NCBI GenBank assembly: GCA_902364645.1
Contig: CABJEP010000004.1
Location: 62,001-126,000, forward strand
Direction of reading: 5' to 3'
DNA: 64,000 nucleotides
Source: Coriobacteriaceae bacterium
GTDB lineage: Bacteria > Actinomycetota > Coriobacteriia > Coriobacteriales > Coriobacteriaceae
Under the pieces are notes generated by a model. The model searched no databases. It was not told the DNA's origin and worked only from the letters and a program-made list of their open reading frames with translations. Below are positions 31,738-40,583 of this stretch, in pieces (position 1 is the first letter of the stretch; each line of letters begins with the position of its first letter). Position numbers and translations under genes: made by a program.

Positions 31738-33150
31738 CTATTTGGAATCCGAATCGTCCATGGAGCCGTCGATGCCGGTTTTGGTATCGTCGTCCGAGTT
31801 GGAGTCATCGTCCTTGGCGAAGGGATTCTTGAAAAAGCTCGTCGCATCGGGCTGCAGGCCCGAGAGCTTGATCCAGGGATTCTCGAGCTCGGGCTTGGGC
31901 ATCGCCTGGGCCTCGGGCGCGGTCTCGTTGCCGATGAGCTCGGACTCGTAAATGAACGTATCGTCTCCAAGCGCGTCGTAGGCGGCGACCGGGTTGCCCT
32001 CGGCATCGCGATATGGCGTGCCCTTAAATACAGCGCCGTCGTATGCCACGAGCTGGCGACCGGTCTCGTTCTCAAAGTAGTAGACGAAAATGCCCTTGAG
32101 GGCCGCGCACAGCGGAATGGCGATGACCATGCCGATGGGACCCATAAGTGCCGAACCAATAACGAGGGCCGTCAGGCTCATGATGGGATGCACCTGCACC
32201 GAACTCTGCATGACCTTGGGGGAAATGACGTTATCGGTGACGTTTTGAGCCACCATGGTCACAACGAGCGTCCACAACGCCAGCATGGGGCTGAACATAA
32301 AGCCGAGCACCGTGGCGATAGCCGCGCTTACCCAGGGACCGACAACCGGGACCAAGTGCATGATGCCGGTAAAGATGGCCATGAGTGCCGCGTAGGGATG
32401 GCCAATGAGCGTAAAGCCGATAAAGGCGAGGATGCCACCGCAGATGGACGTCACGACCATGCCGCGCATATAACCGCCGACCGAGCGCGAAAGAATCGCG
32501 ACCATAAAGCGGTACGAGGTCTCTTTTTCCTGTCCGATGATGGTACAGACCTCGTGGTGCATACGGGGATAATCGCAGGCAAGCCAGTAGGCAAGCACCA
32601 AACCCAGGAAGATTACGAACAGCTGCGAGGCCGTGTTGGTGATCAGCGGGAACACGCCGCGACCGAGCTCAGCGGCGATTTGCGATACGTACTTGGACGC
32701 CACAGTAACCAGCGAGGACAGATTATCGTCCAGGTACTCCTTGAGCGGCGTGTTGTTGAGCGTCTTAGCGTGCGAAATCATCTCGTTGAGATCACCGCCC
32801 GCAACGCGAAGCTGCTCAGGCAGACGGCTCAGGACTTCCATAATCTGACCGAGCAAAATAGGCGACAGGATGCAGACGACGCCGACGAGCACTGCCACAA
32901 CCACGATCAGCGCGATGAGCGAACCGATGCCACGACCGACGCCGTGATGCTCGAGCCAGTTAGTGATCGGCGACATCACAAAAGCGATGATGGAACCGAC
33001 AGCGAGAAACTCGATAACCGGCGCCAGGATACCCATAAGGTTAAAGATGACGGCTGCGATGACAATGCAGCCAACGACAGCCCAAATGCGAAGCGTCAGA
33101 ATACGAGTATCACGCAGCGTGCGGTCGGTTTGTTGGGGGTGCTCAATCAT
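31738..33150 (-). CDS. AI-2E-family (UPF0118/PerM) membrane transporter
   Basis: A 470-residue membrane protein with about eight hydrophobic helices (residues 20-370) and an acidic C-terminal tail of roughly 100 residues rich in Asp/Ser. It shows the family features IAFVMSPITNWLEHHGV, VLAYWLACDYPRM, GIMHLVPVVGPWVSA and ISPKVMQSSVQVHPIMSL. The family includes proposed exporters of AI-2 and Na+/H+ antiporters, so quorum-sensing function must not be assumed. It overlaps the sigma factor gene upstream by ATGA. The tail points to a protein-interaction role. Confidence 0.88.
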   Translation of the reverse strand: MIEHPQQTDRTLRDTRILTLRIWAVVGCIVIAAVIFNLMGILAPVIEFLAVGSIIAFVMSPITNWLEHHGVGRGIGSLIALIVVVAVLVGVVCILSPILLGQIMEVLSRLPEQLRVAGGDLNEMISHAKTLNNTPLKEYLDDNLSSLVTVASKYVSQIAAELGRGVFPLITNTASQLFVIFLGLVLAYWLACDYPRMHHEVCTIIGQEKETSYRFMVAILSRSVGGYMRGMVVTSICGGILAFIGFTLIGHPYAALMAIFTGIMHLVPVVGPWVSAAIATVLGFMFSPMLALWTLVVTMVAQNVTDNVISPKVMQSSVQVHPIMSLTALVIGSALMGPIGMVIAIPLCAALKGIFVYYFENETGRQLVAYDGAVFKGTPYRDAEGNPVAAYDALGDDTFIYESELIGNETAPEAQAMPKPELENPWIKLSGLQPDATSFFKNPFAKDDDSNSDDDTKTGIDGSMDDSDSK

Positions 33151-33938
33151 GAACGAACCATCACTCCGTCGGGGTCGATCTTGTCCTGTATCTTCTTAAG
33201 GGTACGGCGCAGCAGGCGCGAAACCTGCACCTGCGAGATACCCAGCTTCTTGGCGATCTCGATCTGGGTCATGCCCTTCACAAAGCGCAGCTCGATAACC
33301 TCACGCTCACGCGGCGAGAAATCGCGGATGGCTTCCTCGATCACCAGGCGGTCATCGGTAAAATCGAGCTCGTTGTCGTCATCGGCATAGCGGTCGAGAA
33401 TCGAGGGGGCATCATCGGAATCGGACGCGCCAGGAGCCTCGATGGGCACCGAGGTATAGGCCGAAGACGATTCCATGGCCTCCAGCACCTCGTCGACGGT
33501 CACACCCAGGTACTCAGCGATTTCTTCAACCTTAGGCGAGCGCTGCAACTCATTGGTGAGCTTGTCGGTGGCCTGGTTGACCTTGGCAGAAAGCTCCTGC
33601 AAACGGCGCGGCACGCGCACGCTCCAGCCCTTATCACGGAAGTGACGCTTAATCTCGCCCAGGATGGTAGGCGTGGCAAACGTCGTGAACTCGAGTCCGC
33701 GCTCGGGGTCAAAGCGGTCGATAGCTTTGAGCAAACCCAGATAGCCGACCTGCATGAGGTCGTCGAGCGGCTCGCCGCGGTTCTTAAATTTGTTGGCAAG
33801 AAACCTTACCAGGTTCATATGGGACATGACGAGCTGCTCACGTGCGTCCGGATCACCGGTCTCTTTGTAGCGACGAAACAGCTCGCGGGTTTTCTCCTTG
33901 TCCCAAGCGGTCTTACCGCTCCGGGAACGTTCGGTCAT
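33147..33938 (-). CDS. RNA polymerase sigma factor, SigB/SigF stress type
   Basis: A 263-residue group 3 sigma factor. Region 2 shows DDLMQVGYLGLLKAIDRFD and FTTFATPTILGEIKRHFRD; region 3 is LQELSAKVNQATDKLTNEL; region 4 ends with SPREREVIELRFVKGMTQ and EIAKKLGISQVQVSRLLRR. This matches SigB/SigF/SigG-like factors controlled by anti-sigma partners. It lies immediately after a small protein with an anti-sigma look, and overlaps the AI-2E transporter gene, so the three are one operon. The regulon is unknown. Confidence 0.93.
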   Translation of the reverse strand: MTERSRSGKTAWDKEKTRELFRRYKETGDPDAREQLVMSHMNLVRFLANKFKNRGEPLDDLMQVGYLGLLKAIDRFDPERGLEFTTFATPTILGEIKRHFRDKGWSVRVPRRLQELSAKVNQATDKLTNELQRSPKVEEIAEYLGVTVDEVLEAMESSSAYTSVPIEAPGASDSDDAPSILDRYADDDNELDFTDDRLVIEEAIRDFSPREREVIELRFVKGMTQIEIAKKLGISQVQVSRLLRRTLKKIQDKIDPDGVMVRS

Positions 33939-33939
33939 A

Positions 33940-34317
33940 TTAGATATCCGCCTTGAGGTCGAGGGAAAGCGTCAGGGGCGCCGCAGTCTTTTCGTAGGAA
34001 TCGCACACGCTTGCCAGAATGAGCTCGGCATACACGGCAGCCTGATCATCCTCATCGACAGTCGCCTGGTCACCAAAGGTAAAGGTCATGCCCACGTGCG
34101 ATTCGTCGACGTCGAATTTGATCGAAATGTCGTCAGAATCAACGGCCGTGCAGCCAAAGATGAAGGCCTCCTCGGCAGCCATACGGATATCCTCGATGCG
34201 ATCGACGGACATAGAGCACAGCGCACCGACATTTGCCGCCGTCATGCGCACAAGGCGCGCCAGACGCGGATCCCCGGCAACAGTCAGCGTGATGGGGCAA
34301 GTTGCTTCGCTACTCAT
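33940..34317 (-). CDS. RsbW-like anti-sigma regulatory protein
   Basis: A 125-residue protein with the size and place of an anti-sigma factor: directly upstream of the sigma gene (one base between TAA and ATG). Its N-terminal helix VDRIEDIRMAAEEAFIFG matches the helix of HATPase anti-sigma proteins (usually LAVxEAxxNA), but the Asn of the N-box is missing, and no clear GxGxG box is visible. It may bind the sigma factor without using ATP. The ATG at 34317 lies within the end of the upstream DUF948-like gene; the longer frame is rejected because it only antisense-extends. Confidence 0.72.
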   Translation of the reverse strand: MSSEATCPITLTVAGDPRLARLVRMTAANVGALCSMSVDRIEDIRMAAEEAFIFGCTAVDSDDISIKFDVDESHVGMTFTFGDQATVDEDDQAAVYAELILASVCDSYEKTAAPLTLSLDLKADI

Positions 34318-34903
34318 CGCAGGACTCCTCGGAGGTCTCGGCGGGCGTATAGGTGTAATACTGAGCAGGCTTGGCTGCGGGCTTCTGAGCCGCATCCGCA
34401 CCATCGGCGGCCTCGTCCTCAGCCTCACCAATCAGAACGCGCTCGATAGGCTGCTCGGCCTCGGTGGCGGCAGCGGCGAGCTTGCGATCGGCGTCGGCTG
34501 CAGGAGCCTTCACCTTATTGAAAAGCTTCTGCACGGCGCCAGCAGCAGAATCAGTCACGCTCGACACAGCGTTGCTTGCCTCGGCCATGGTGCCCGTGAC
34601 CTCAGAGATGTCGCGAACGACCGCCTCAACCTCAACGAGGTTGGACGTCAGGGCGTCAACGGCAGTCTTGCTCGACTTAAGCAGCGGCTCCATCTGGGCA
34701 AGTGCGGGCGTAAGCTCGTCAACGGCACCATCGAGCTTTGCCACCACAGGCTGAGCCTCGGCGATGGTGTTGTTAAGGTCGCTCACGGTCTTATCGAGCG
34801 AATCAACGACGGTGCGGGTCTTTCGCAGTGTGAGCGCGAGCTCGATAACAGCCCACACACCGGCAACGGCGAGCAGCAGCAGGGCGATTTGAATGGGACT
34901 CAT
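34310..34903 (-). CDS. DUF948-like membrane-anchored coiled-coil protein
   Basis: A 197-residue protein with one N-terminal transmembrane helix (residues 4-24), then a long amphipathic coiled coil (about 28-130: TVVDSLDKTVSDLNNTIAEA and similar) and an Ala/Glu/Pro-rich tail. The layout matches DUF948 general-stress proteins. GGAGG precedes the ATG at 34903. It overlaps the anti-sigma gene by 8 bases and opens the sigma operon, so it could be the membrane arm of a signalling path to the anti-sigma protein. This is inference from position. Confidence 0.75.
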   Translation of the reverse strand: MSPIQIALLLLAVAGVWAVIELALTLRKTRTVVDSLDKTVSDLNNTIAEAQPVVAKLDGAVDELTPALAQMEPLLKSSKTAVDALTSNLVEVEAVVRDISEVTGTMAEASNAVSSVTDSAAGAVQKLFNKVKAPAADADRKLAAAATEAEQPIERVLIGEAEDEAADGADAAQKPAAKPAQYYTYTPAETSEESCDE

Positions 34904-34998
34904 ACAAGCCTCCCGAAGGAATCGAAATACAGACGCTGTTCATGGTACCCCAAAGAAGGGGAAAGATACCCAAAGGGGATGTGCGAGGTGCCAATGAC

Positions 34999-36354
34999 CT
35001 ACTTGGGCGCATTGCCGCTACGGTCGCGCTCGCTTTGCTCTACGCGCCACTCTTCCCAGCCGCGGCCGGCAGGCTGCCAAAACGCACCGCGCTCCAACCC
35101 CTCGGGCAAATAACGCTGATCGACCCAGCCTTCGGGATAATCATGCGGATACTTATACACACCGTATTCGTCGCTGCCCGGGCGATGACGATCGCGCAGA
35201 TAACTCGGCACCTCGCGGAGCCCACTTGAATGGATATCGGCCAACGCCGCATCGATCGAAGCCTCGCACGCGTTGGATTTAGGCGCCAAGCACACATAGA
35301 GAGCAGCCTGAGCCAGATTAATACGGCACTCGGGATAGCCAATGACCTCGGCAGACTTAAACGCGGCATGCGCCACCAAAAGCGCCTGTGGGTCGGCGTT
35401 GCCAACATCCTCAGAAGCCTGAATCATAATACGACGAGCGATAAACTTAGGATCCTCCCCCGCGTCAATCATGCGCGCGAGCCAATAAATCGTGGCATCG
35501 GGGTCGCTACCGCGCATAGACTTAATAAACGCACTGATGATGTCGTAGTGCATGTCACCGTTTTTGTCGTACGAAAAGCCACGGCGCGGATTGGCAATCT
35601 TCACGTCGTCAACAGTGATGGGATAGCGCTCCCCCGCCGCCGGCGCGGGCGTTCCCTCGGTATCGGGGCGCGTGACGGCAATCTCGCTCGCAAGCTCAAG
35701 CGTCGTGAGCGCCGATCGAGCGTCACCCGCTGCCAGTGTGCAAATGGTCTTAACCGTATCCTCATCGGCCGAGAACTTACCGTTCAAACCCTGCGGCGCC
35801 TCGAGCGCACGCTCAATAAGCGTGGCGATATCCTCGTCTTTAAGATGCTCAAGTTCCACCACGCGACCGCGCGAGAGCAATGCCGAGTTGACCTCGAAGT
35901 ACGGATTCTCCGTCGTGGCGCCAATCATAATGACGGTACGGTTCTCAACTGCATGCAGCAGGGCATCCTGCTGCGACTTGGAAAAGCGATGAATCTCATC
36001 GATAAAAAGAATGGTGCGGCGGTCGTACGTATTCAGGCGCGTCTTAGCCTCGTCGATCACGCGACGAAGATCCTTTACGGTGCCCGTCACAGCGCTGACC
36101 TCGACAAACTCGCTCTTAGTATGGTTGGCGATAATATGTGCCAGCGTCGTCTTGCCCGTACCGGCCGGCCCATACAAAATCACACTCGACAGCACGTCGT
36201 GCTCAATCGCGGCACGCAACCACGAACCCTTACCGACGGCCTTTTGCTGGCCCACATACTCGTCGAGCGAATTGGGCCGCATGCGCACCGCAAGCGGCGC
36301 ATTCTGAAAGGAACGCTCGCGCGTCGAAGCAGAAAAAAGGTCGTCCATAGCCAT
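34999..36354 (-). CDS. rarA: Replication-associated recombination protein RarA (MgsA)
   Basis: A 451-residue AAA+ ATPase that acts at stalled replication forks. Motifs: VRMRPNSLDEYVGQ near the N-terminus, Walker A LYGPAGTGKTTLA, Walker B ILFIDEIHRFSKSQQDALL, and sensor region GATTENPYFEV. The C-terminal tetramerisation region includes YPHDYPEGWVDQRYLPEG. The ATG at 36354 or 36348 is preferred over a TTG at 36366. It is 55 bases downstream of the dGTPase-like gene and probably independent of the sigma operon. Confidence 0.94.
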   Translation of the reverse strand: MAMDDLFSASTRERSFQNAPLAVRMRPNSLDEYVGQQKAVGKGSWLRAAIEHDVLSSVILYGPAGTGKTTLAHIIANHTKSEFVEVSAVTGTVKDLRRVIDEAKTRLNTYDRRTILFIDEIHRFSKSQQDALLHAVENRTVIMIGATTENPYFEVNSALLSRGRVVELEHLKDEDIATLIERALEAPQGLNGKFSADEDTVKTICTLAAGDARSALTTLELASEIAVTRPDTEGTPAPAAGERYPITVDDVKIANPRRGFSYDKNGDMHYDIISAFIKSMRGSDPDATIYWLARMIDAGEDPKFIARRIMIQASEDVGNADPQALLVAHAAFKSAEVIGYPECRINLAQAALYVCLAPKSNACEASIDAALADIHSSGLREVPSYLRDRHRPGSDEYGVYKYPHDYPEGWVDQRYLPEGLERGAFWQPAGRGWEEWRVEQSERDRSGNAPK

Positions 36355-36408
36355 CCCGTGCGTCAATCAAAAACGTTTTCCACCAACAGTATACCGAATA
36401 AATACGAA

Positions 36409-37656
36409 CTACCGTTCGTTAATATAGGTACGGTGCGGAAACTTCAATCCCGGGAACAGCTTGCTCGTAAGCTCGCAGAAATAGCCGTCCGTCATGCTCG
36501 CGATGTAATCCACCACCGCTTGATCCTTGTCGTCCTGCCAGGCATAGGTGCGATCGTAGTAGAAAAGCTGCCGCTCAATGCGAGAAATGTGGTGCTTAAA
36601 GATATACGAAGACTCGTCGCCTTCGTTTATATCCTGCAGGCAACGGTCGTAGAGCTTTTCGAAGGCCTCGCGCAGCTCCGCTTCGGAGTCGCCTTCAATG
36701 CCGCCCTTGCTATAGATCTTCTCGTAGTTCTCGCGCTTGGCTCGGCGGATCTCCTCAAACAGGTCCTCGCTCATCTCGATGCGTGGCTTACCATAGCTGT
36801 GCTCGACGATATCGATGGAGGCATGCGTAAGGATCCAGCTGTTGTATGCCCCGCCCAGGTCATCGTCAAAGGCGTCGGGTGACAGCAGACCCGCCGAAAT
36901 GGCGTCTTGGCGATCGCGCCCCACGTAGGCAAGGATATCCGAGATGCGAACCACGCAGCCCTCGAGCGTCATGGGGCGCAGGTGCTCAATTGCGCTGTAA
37001 CCTGTGGCAATGCAATCCTCAACCGTAAGGTCGAACTGGTCAAAGGAGCTCATGTCCGAAAGCTCAAACACACGCTGTTCGTACTCACCGTTGTGGCATA
37101 GCACGCCGTCGAGCGTCTGGAGCGACACGTTGCGGCCGTACAGCGCGTCGAGCACGCGGACCGACTGCACGTTATGGAAAAAATAACGACCCGTGCGCTC
37201 GTGATAGATATCGTTGAGGAATCGCTCACCGGCATGGCCAAAGGGCGTGTGGCCCAAGTCGTGGCCTAAGCCAATCGCCTCGATCAGATCGCAGTTGAGC
37301 CCCAGGGCACGTCCGATATCGCGCGCGATGCGCGAAACAAGCTGCACGTGCAGGCCGCGACGCGACAGGTCGTCGTTGCTGCGAAAACTAAAGACCTGCG
37401 TTTTGCCTGCATAACGGGTGTATGCGGGCAGATGCAAAATCTTTTCGGTATCGCGCATAAATGCCGGACGCATGAGCGTGCCCACATCTGCGGCTCGATC
37501 GAAGCGTCGAATGACCTGGTCGTCACCACATTGATAGGGATTAACGACACCTGAGCCGCGGTCGGCGGCGATACGCCCGACCAACTCGGGCGACAACGCC
37601 GCGGGAATGCGATCCATACGCGCCTTAATGGCGGCTGTCTGTTGATTGGTTGCCAT
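36409..37656 (-). CDS. dGTP triphosphohydrolase-like HD protein
   Basis: A 415-residue HD-superfamily hydrolase of the Dgt family, which removes triphosphate from dNTPs. The metal-binding HD motif is GLGHDLGHTPFGHAGE (about residue 140). Other family features are RRFDRAADVGTLMRPAFMRD upstream and LCHNGEYEQR. The ATG at 37656 follows AAGGAG; the extended frame to 37707 is rejected. It could cleave dGTP or other dNTPs, or be a standalone deoxynucleotide regulator. Neighbouring genes give no further hint. Confidence 0.85.
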   Translation of the reverse strand: MATNQQTAAIKARMDRIPAALSPELVGRIAADRGSGVVNPYQCGDDQVIRRFDRAADVGTLMRPAFMRDTEKILHLPAYTRYAGKTQVFSFRSNDDLSRRGLHVQLVSRIARDIGRALGLNCDLIEAIGLGHDLGHTPFGHAGERFLNDIYHERTGRYFFHNVQSVRVLDALYGRNVSLQTLDGVLCHNGEYEQRVFELSDMSSFDQFDLTVEDCIATGYSAIEHLRPMTLEGCVVRISDILAYVGRDRQDAISAGLLSPDAFDDDLGGAYNSWILTHASIDIVEHSYGKPRIEMSEDLFEEIRRAKRENYEKIYSKGGIEGDSEAELREAFEKLYDRCLQDINEGDESSYIFKHHISRIERQLFYYDRTYAWQDDKDQAVVDYIASMTDGYFCELTSKLFPGLKFPHRTYINER

Positions 37657-37687
37657 GGCATGCTCCTTAAAAAGGGCGCGCAAACGG

Positions 37688-38110
37688 TTACAGCGTACTA
37701 CCCACAACCTCGATTATGGCAAATATCGGCACCAAAAACGGCAGCAATGGCAGGGAGCGCGATTTTGCGATGAGACAGGCGGCGGCAAGGGCCAGGAGCG
37801 CAGCCGCAAACGCGACGATACCACCCAAGGGATCGAAGGTACAAAGGGCAAAGAGTGCCTTGGCGTCCCCCATACCAATGCCGGGAGCGTGGCGAACACG
37901 ACGCCAGAGCGACTCAGTAAGCATAAGGGCAAGGTAGGCGATGGCAGCAAGACCGGCATGGTCAAGCGCAGTGTTAACGCCCTTGTCGAGCCAAACGCCT
38001 GCAAACGCCGCCACCGCACACGCGCCGGCAAGCTGATTGGGAAACCGTCGCTCACGGGCATCAATCGCCGCGCCGGCAAAGATGCAAATCCAAAACGGAA
38101 TATAGACCAT
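37688..38110 (-). CDS. Prepilin peptidase, A24 family (CpaA/TadV-like)
   Basis: A 140-residue membrane protein with about four hydrophobic segments and the two A24 aspartates: AAIDARERRFPN (about residue 17) and GIGMGDAKAL. It lacks the methylase half of PilD, so it is the small TadV/CpaA type that processes prepilins. GGAGG before ATG 38110 is strong. No pilin or secretion ATPase genes are in the window, so its substrate is encoded elsewhere. Confidence 0.85.
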   Translation of the reverse strand: MVYIPFWICIFAGAAIDARERRFPNQLAGACAVAAFAGVWLDKGVNTALDHAGLAAIAYLALMLTESLWRRVRHAPGIGMGDAKALFALCTFDPLGGIVAFAAALLALAAACLIAKSRSLPLLPFLVPIFAIIEVVGSTL

Positions 38111-38142
38111 CTAACACCTCCTTGGGCAGCAGCTCAAACGCA

Positions 38143-38183
38143 AAAACCACCACAAAGGTGCCTGTCCCCTTTGTGGTGGTTTT
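38143..38183. repeat. Palindrome with 16-bp perfect arms (copy 1 of inverted pair)
   Basis: Arms AAAACCACCACAAAGG (38143-38158) and its exact reverse complement (38168-38183) enclose TGCCTGTCC. The same arms recur at 45782-45821 with the loop sequence reversed in orientation. It lies just before the GT2 stop and prepilin peptidase start; with T-runs at both ends it could terminate transcription. Confidence 0.85.
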
Positions 38184-38191
38184 GATCGTGG

Positions 38192-39487
38192 TTATTTGGC
38201 GCCTTGCATGACCTCGTCAAGGGTAACGCTCACGGCGTGCTGCGTCGGCACCCAGTCGACCTTCAAGAACAGTGCTGCCACCGTAATGGGGATATAGCTG
38301 AACATAAAGATCGGGAAGGTAAACAGGTTGGTCACCAGACGCCACTTTTGCGCGCAATGAATGTGCTTGTACTCAAAGATGGTCGTGAGCAGCGCCAGGA
38401 TAAAGAACGTCTGATACATCATGGCGAAGGTCATAATGAGAGAAGCGGCACACGCCTGCATCTCAACCTCGGTGGCCAGGAAGCCGTGCGAAAGACCGCC
38501 CACAATCAGGAACGTGGCATTGGCGAGCATCGAGATCAGAGATAGCAACATACCCGGGGCGATCGTCATAAACATGTCGTAGGCGGCAAAGCGATGGTAG
38601 CGAAAGGTCGATTTGACCAGGTGCTTACCATACGTAAAGAACACCTGGTAGAAGCCCTTGGTCCAGCGCATACGCTGCTTCCAGGAAGCCTTAAACGTCA
38701 CGGGCTGTTCGTCAAAGAACTCCGCCGGTGCATAGCCAATGCGAATGCCGTGAATGGCGCAGAACGTGGTGAACTGAATATCCTCGGTCAGCGTATGGAA
38801 CTGCCAACCGTGCATGCCCTCGATCACGCTCGCCGAGATAAGGTAACCCGAACCCGAGACAGCGCAGGACGTCTTGCAGATATTACGCGCGTTGTTGAGA
38901 AAGCGCGCCTCTCGCAGATACCACGTAGCATTAGCCGCCGAGATCCACGAGCTGCCGAAGTTCTTGGAGTTGCGATAGCTCGTGACCACATGGAAGCCCT
39001 GATCAAAGGCATCGTTCATCTTGGAGACGTAATCGCGGGCGATGACGTTATCGGCATCGAAGATAAAGTAGCCTTCAAACGTATCGGGATACTCGTTAAG
39101 GATGCGGTCGAAGCCAAAGTCCATGACCCAGCTCTTGCCCTTGCGGGCAAGGTCATTGCGCTCATAAACGACAGCGCCCGCCTCGCGCGCGAGCTGCGCC
39201 GTGTTGTCGGTGCAGGCGTCGGCGACCACAAAGACCTCGATAAGCTCGGACGGATAATCCTGGTCCTTGATGGAGCGAACGAGGTTGGCGATTACGGCCT
39301 CCTCATTATGCGCCGCGATAAAGAAGGCATAACGATGGAGTTTTTTGGCCTTGGGAGGCGCGACCTCGCCACGAAGAGCGCCAATGACAAAGAAGACCAC
39401 CTGGTACAGGAAGCAGACCGTGAGCAGCGTGACGACAATCTGGTTGAAGATCACGATGGGTGTGTTGGTTTGTAAAAAGGCGAGCAT
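38192..39487 (-). CDS. Membrane glycosyltransferase, GT2 family (processive type)
   Basis: A 431-residue protein: one N-terminal transmembrane helix, a cytosolic GT-A domain (about residues 50-290) and three or four C-terminal helices. GT2 markers are FIAAHNEEAVIANLVRSI, FDADNVIARDY (DxD-like), TEDIQFT (acceptor-side acid) and QRMRWTKG (the QxxRW signature of processive synthases such as cellulose, chitin or hyaluronan types). It likely makes a cell-surface polysaccharide. The ATG at 39487 follows GGGAG. The sugar donor is unknown, and no export partner is adjacent. Confidence 0.88.
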   Translation of the reverse strand: MLAFLQTNTPIVIFNQIVVTLLTVCFLYQVVFFVIGALRGEVAPPKAKKLHRYAFFIAAHNEEAVIANLVRSIKDQDYPSELIEVFVVADACTDNTAQLAREAGAVVYERNDLARKGKSWVMDFGFDRILNEYPDTFEGYFIFDADNVIARDYVSKMNDAFDQGFHVVTSYRNSKNFGSSWISAANATWYLREARFLNNARNICKTSCAVSGSGYLISASVIEGMHGWQFHTLTEDIQFTTFCAIHGIRIGYAPAEFFDEQPVTFKASWKQRMRWTKGFYQVFFTYGKHLVKSTFRYHRFAAYDMFMTIAPGMLLSLISMLANATFLIVGGLSHGFLATEVEMQACAASLIMTFAMMYQTFFILALLTTIFEYKHIHCAQKWRLVTNLFTFPIFMFSYIPITVAALFLKVDWVPTQHAVSVTLDEVMQGAK

Positions 39488-39569
39488 GCAGGCTCCCAGC
39501 AACGCATTACGTAAACAACCGTATATCTTACCGCAGGCTTACCGAGTTCAAGAAACCACCTAATACTGG

Positions 39570-40583
39570 CTAGGCTTCGAGCAGGCCGAGCTGCGGGACG
39601 ATTTCGTCACCGGCGGCAGTGCGGCCGAGCGAACGCGAGGCCAGGTCATCCAGAACCGCGGCAAGGTCCCACGGCAGCTCGTCACGACACTCAATGCGCT
39701 CCCCCGTCACGGGATGGTCGAACGCCACGTGCCAAGAATGCAGGAACTGCCTGGTCAGGCCCTGATCGGCGCGTGCATCGCACTTACCGTAGAGTGGATC
39801 GCCCACGCAGGCGTGGTTGATATGGCGCATATGCACACGAATCTGATGCGTGCGGCCGGTAAACAGATGGCACTCGACGAGCGTGTAGCCGTCGTCAAAG
39901 CGCGTGGAATCAAAGCGCTCGAGCACCTTGAAAGTCGTGATGGCCTGGCGCGCAAAGGGGTCATCGGAAACCGCCATCTTGACGCGGTCGCGCGTCGATC
40001 GGGCAATGCCGGTGTTGATGGTGCCCTCGTCCATGGCGATGTGCCCGTGAACAAGTGTGATATAGCGACGGTCGAGCGTACGCGTGCGGATGAGATTTTG
40101 GAGCGCGCGCTGGGTGTCGTCGTCCTTTGCCGCAAGCATGAGACCCGAGGTATCGCGATCCAGGCGATGCACAATACCGGGGCGGTCCTCGCCCTGCACG
40201 GTGCCCAGATGGTCGATACCGCAGTGATAGACCAGGGCATTCGCGAGCGTACCGCTCTCATGACCATGCGCAGGATGGCACACCAGGCCGCGCTGCTTGG
40301 AGAGTACAATGAGATAATCGTCCTCATAGCGAATGTCGAGCGGGATGGCTTCGGGAATCACGTCAGTCGGATCGTGCGGCTCGGGAAGGTCGACCGAGAT
40401 GCGGTCACCGGAGCGCACGGCATACTTTTTTGACAGGCAGGTCTCGCCGTTGACGGCAACGGCACCGCCCTCGATCAGATGCGCACAGGCAGAGCGCGTG
40501 GGACAGCCATCGTTGGCACCCAGATAGGCGTCAAGACGCTGACCAGCGGAATCGTCGGCAACGAGAATATGGATGTCGGCCAT
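39570..40583 (-). CDS. RluD-family pseudouridine synthase
   Basis: A 337-residue enzyme: S4-like RNA-binding domain (residues about 13-70), then the RluA/RluD catalytic domain with the aspartate in GIVHRLDRDTSGL and the RTHQIRVHMRHINHACVGDPLYG segment. Members modify uridines in 23S rRNA. The start ATG overlaps the lspA stop (TAATG), a common lspA-rluD coupling in Gram-positives. Complete length. Confidence 0.94.
   Translation of the reverse strand: MADIHILVADDSAGQRLDAYLGANDGCPTRSACAHLIEGGAVAVNGETCLSKKYAVRSGDRISVDLPEPHDPTDVIPEAIPLDIRYEDDYLIVLSKQRGLVCHPAHGHESGTLANALVYHCGIDHLGTVQGEDRPGIVHRLDRDTSGLMLAAKDDDTQRALQNLIRTRTLDRRYITLVHGHIAMDEGTINTGIARSTRDRVKMAVSDDPFARQAITTFKVLERFDSTRFDDGYTLVECHLFTGRTHQIRVHMRHINHACVGDPLYGKCDARADQGLTRQFLHSWHVAFDHPVTGERIECRDELPWDLAAVLDDLASRSLGRTAAGDEIVPQLGLLEA

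Noticed and set aside
31738..33150. Quorum-sensing AI-2 exporter
   Set aside because: The AI-2E family name does not prove AI-2 transport, and no luxS lies nearby.
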